This document shows positions 5,413 through 7,630 of a stretch of DNA of 7,630 bases, one piece after another. The translations under genes and the position numbers were made by a program. The notes under the pieces are model-generated. The model was given only the letters and a program-made list of their open reading frames with translations. It was not told the DNA's origin and searched no databases. Within the stretch, counting starts at the first letter, position 1; each line of letters begins with the position of its first letter. This DNA is from an uncultured Phycisphaerales bacterium (GTDB lineage: Bacteria; Planctomycetota; Phycisphaerae; UBA1845; CAIVHJ01), in contig CAIVHJ010000074.1 in assembly GCA_903905665.1 (NCBI GenBank), positions 1 to 7,630 on the forward strand, read 5' to 3'.

Positions 5413-6348
5413 ATGGGAATGTTTTTCCCACGTTACCACATTCGCATGAAACAAGGGTTCACGCTGATTGAGCTTCTGGTCGTCGTCTCGATTACCTCGA
5501 TCCTTGTCGCCCTTCTGCTTCCTTCGCTACAAGAAGTTCGTCGCCAGGCGCAAAGCCTCAGCTGCATGACCAATCTCAAAGAAATCGCCCTTGACTTTAA
5601 TTCTTTTCTGTACGAACCCGGAAGTCTGAAACGGCTTTCCAGCACCACTGCTGGTGCGGAGCAAGACGCCGGTTTCTCTTTAACCAGCTTCATCGACAAA
5701 GAATATGAAGCCGGTGCGTATTTCCCTAACCCGGCGGTGGCGAGTTCACGTGTACGGAATCGTCTGTTATCATGCCCGGCATCGCCAACCCAATTTGAGG
5801 TTCTCCGCGGTCCCCATGTGCTAAGCCAATCAGGACCTATTCCGCCGGATGGTATTAGTTATGGTTTTAACGCGCGGTTGTACATGGTGTATCGCGACCG
5901 GCGAGACGGCAGTTCTGCAGGTCCATACTCCTGGTATCCCAAACTGGGGCCGAATTTCTTTTCGGGATTAGCGGATGCCGGCAAGATTCCCCTTGTGACC
6001 GATATGGATAGCCGCCTTGTAGGAACTTCGTTCAGTACGCCGTTTTTCCCCTACTTGGTGGCACCGGCAGTAGATCCCTTTGGTGTACGTTACAAAGCAA
6101 CCCCAAGCTATCCAAAGGGACCGCAATGGATCGCGCAATTCCGGCATGCGGGGAAAAAAGCTAATGTGTCGCTTTGCGATGGATCGGTGAGTGCCGGCTT
6201 GGAGGAGGATTTGCTTCGCAATTACCTTTGGGCGGATGCTCGATACGATGGGTATTGGGCGGACGACGGTTCGGCTTATGTGGGTTCGCCGATCCTGCTC
6301 CAATCCATATATCCCATCAACAGTCTCATCTCGAATTTTTTCGAGTAA
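5413..6348 (+). CDS. Prepilin-type N-terminal cleavage protein (type IV pilin-like / T2SS pseudopilin-like)
   Basis: From ATG 5413 the product has 311 residues. The basic leader ends in KQG and is followed by FTLIELLVVVSITSILVALL, the class III signal. Prepilin peptidase should cut after Gly15 and methylate Phe16; Glu20 is the conserved Glu5 of mature pilins. The hydrophobic helix (16-37) runs into LQEVRRQAQSLSCMTNLKEI, as in planctomycete proteins of this class. The C-terminal part has RHAGKKANVSLCDG. This matches the 'H-X9-DG' motif of large planctomycete prepilin-like families, but with ten residues between His245 and Asp256. It is therefore an exported, membrane-anchored pilin-like protein; whether it forms fibres or serves secretion cannot be told. 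No other pilus or secretion gene is in the window. The start is chosen from the RBS; a start at 5446 would shorten the leader to four residues without changing the mature protein. A small CTCGAA/TTCGAG hairpin covers the last codons (6330-6345), without a T tract after it. Confidence 0.9.
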   Translation: MGMFFPRYHIRMKQGFTLIELLVVVSITSILVALLLPSLQEVRRQAQSLSCMTNLKEIALDFNSFLYEPGSLKRLSSTTAGAEQDAGFSLTSFIDKEYEAGAYFPNPAVASSRVRNRLLSCPASPTQFEVLRGPHVLSQSGPIPPDGISYGFNARLYMVYRDRRDGSSAGPYSWYPKLGPNFFSGLADAGKIPLVTDMDSRLVGTSFSTPFFPYLVAPAVDPFGVRYKATPSYPKGPQWIAQFRHAGKKANVSLCDGSVSAGLEEDLLRNYLWADARYDGYWADDGSAYVGSPILLQSIYPINSLISNFFE

Positions 6349-6478
6349 CCCAGGGAGGATGGGGGTAGGCGGTCATCTTTTTCGGACGATAGAGTCGTCA
6401 CCACAGGAAAAATCGAGTCCATCACGAAGAAGCCGGAAGTGCATGCAATTCGGCGTGGCCTGTTTCTCAGGGTTCACC

Positions 6479-6486
6479 GGGGGAAG
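6479..6486 (+). promoter_or_regulatory. Ribosome binding site of the histidine kinase gene
   Basis: GGGGGAAG lies five bases before TTG at 6492. The reading frame is open back to a TAG at 6390 but contains no ATG or GTG before 6492, so this site decides an unusual TTG start. Confidence 0.6.
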
Positions 6487-6491
6487 AGCAA

Positions 6492-7630
6492 TTGAGTTTG
6501 CGGACGAAGTTCATTTTGGTGTTGTTTTTGTGCTGCGCTGCCGTGGGTTTGAATATCTACGCCGCCGTTTGGTGCAGCAGGATTTGGCTGGAACGGGCCA
6601 CCGGCATTTTTGAGACCATTTCAGAAGCCACCGTTCAAATCAAATGGGTTCAAAAAACTATTCAACAACGACACGCGGTGGTCAGGGCAGTTCTGGACAA
6701 GGGACAGGCCACACCGGATCAGTTGCAGCAAATTCAGGAACTGACTGGTCAGGTTGACTTGGACCTGTTGCGGCTCAAGCATCAACCGGAGATTCAGTCG
6801 ATTCTGGAGATAGGGGAACGCTTGAAGGAGTTTGAGGAGCAGTGGCGACGAACGAACGATTTGATCGAGGAAGTTCTGACATCAGGGGCGGTTTCTTCGG
6901 GTGGGATGGTACCGAACGATCGCAAACATCGGTATCAATCTGAATACGAAAAATTGAGTGTGCTATTGCAGGGAGTGGTCATCCAGATCGACCGTCAGCA
7001 GGCCACCGCGGCGCGTTCGGCAGGGAGTTCCGTCGCATCCGTCACGTCGATTCTGGTTCTGATGGCAGCAGGAGAGATCTTGATCCTCTTTGTGATCCTG
7101 ACGCGGTTTCGGGAGTGGATGCTGGTTCCGATCGCAAAAATTCGTCAGGCCACAGAGCAAATCGCAGCGGGGAATCTGGATTATAGACTGGACTATTACG
7201 CAAAAGATGAACTGGGAACGCTGGCGCTGGAGGTCAATCAGATGGCCGCCAGTCTGTCCCAGGCCCGTCAAAACCTGAAGAAAACCGAGCGGTTGGCGGC
7301 TGTCGGGGAAATGGTTTCTGTCGTCGCTCATAACATCCGCAATCCCCTGGCGAGTATTCGCGCCGCCGCTCAGACGATCCAAAGGGATGCGACTACTTCT
7401 CCCTCACTTCGGGAGTCGATTGGGGGAATCATCCAGACGGTGGACTCACTGGAGCAATGGCTCAAGGAGTTGTTGCATTTGAATCGGCCGTTGGTGGTTC
7501 ATCCCGAACCCACACCGATTGACGATCTGGTGAAGGATTTGGCTCAGATTTATCGTTCGATGCTGGAGCGGCGGCATATTGCGTTAAAGTACGAACCGGA
7601 TCAGTCGGGACGACTCCTCAAGGTGGACCA
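6492..7630 (+). CDS. Membrane sensor histidine kinase, HAMP and HisKA domains (3' partial)
   Basis: The gene runs off the right edge with 379 residues visible. TM1 is about 7-28. Residues 30-180 look helical and charged, probably an extracytoplasmic four-helix sensor. TM2 is about 181-204. A HAMP domain spans 205-258, with Pro213 and the DELGTLA motif at 239-245. The HisKA dimerisation domain is at about 264-331: LKKTERLAAVGEMVSVVAH, then NIRNPLASI, with His280 as the phosphorylated residue. The ATPase domain would begin after about residue 336 and is cut off. It should sense an envelope or outside signal and pass phosphate to a response regulator that is not visible here. The H-box reads HNIRNPL, with Asn281 where Glu or Asp is usual. 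The gene follows the pilin-like gene by 143 bases on the same strand; no clear promoter or terminator was seen between them, so co-transcription is possible but unproven. Confidence 0.92.
   Translation, partial: MSLRTKFILVLFLCCAAVGLNIYAAVWCSRIWLERATGIFETISEATVQIKWVQKTIQQRHAVVRAVLDKGQATPDQLQQIQELTGQVDLDLLRLKHQPEIQSILEIGERLKEFEEQWRRTNDLIEEVLTSGAVSSGGMVPNDRKHRYQSEYEKLSVLLQGVVIQIDRQQATAARSAGSSVASVTSILVLMAAGEILILFVILTRFREWMLVPIAKIRQATEQIAAGNLDYRLDYYAKDELGTLALEVNQMAASLSQARQNLKKTERLAAVGEMVSVVAHNIRNPLASIRAAAQTIQRDATTSPSLRESIGGIIQTVDSLEQWLKELLHLNRPLVVHPEPTPIDDLVKDLAQIYRSMLERRHIALKYEPDQSGRLLKVD

Noticed and set aside
6330..6345. CTCGAA-TTTT-TTCGAG hairpin at the end of the pilin-like gene as a terminator
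   Set aside because: The stem lies within the last codons, has only six pairs and is not followed by a T run.
6191..6613. Plus-strand ORF of 140 codons between the pilin-like and kinase genes
   Set aside because: It overlaps the ends of both real genes in another frame and has no domain features.
6963..7382. Minus-strand ORF of 139 codons inside the kinase
   Set aside because: Antisense to TM2, HAMP and HisKA coding sequence, all of which are recognisable on the plus strand.

Overview
This window most likely comes from the chromosome of a planctomycete, probably near the Phycisphaerae. The clearest clues are a large surface-type protein with tandem repeats of the form DCNxNGxPDxCDIAxGTSQ joined to a beta-helix that ends in DIDGEPR...VDMGADEW, and a pilin-like protein with a planctomycete-style C-terminal H...DG motif. 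The placement is by protein style, not by a marker gene. The DNA is moderately GC-rich. Several genes begin with GTG or TTG but carry good Shine-Dalgarno sites.

Layout from left to right: (1) 1-1967, plus strand, the 3' part of a secreted Cys-rich-repeat/beta-helix protein whose start lies outside the window, closed by a strong hairpin terminator at 2012-2054. (2) 2054-4129, minus strand, metK (S-adenosylmethionine synthetase) followed after a 135-base gap with its own candidate promoter by an unrecognised two-TM, coiled-coil protein. (3) 4130-4458, a divergent control region with back-to-back candidate promoters, a possible metK leader of about 185 nt, and REP-like palindromes. (4) 4459-4815, plus strand, a small probable lipoprotein. 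(5) 4999-5072, minus strand, tRNA-Val(CAC), with a doubtful 72-codon ORF whose stop abuts its 5' end. (6) 5413-6348, plus strand, a prepilin-type protein with a well-formed promoter and RBS. (7) 6492 to the right edge, plus strand, a membrane sensor histidine kinase (TM-helical sensor-TM-HAMP-HisKA) starting at TTG and cut off before its ATPase domain.

The genes do not form one pathway. metK and tRNA-Val are housekeeping genes. The beta-helix protein, the lipoprotein and the pilin-like protein are cell-envelope or exported proteins. The kinase follows the pilin-like gene by 143 bases on the same strand and may be read with it, but no response regulator is visible. I see no CRISPR array, insertion sequence, phage gene or recognisable defence system. 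The points most worth checking are the A8G slippery run inside metK, the metK leader and its overlapping divergent promoters, the REP-like palindrome, the ORF abutting the tRNA, and the His-Asn H-box of the kinase.
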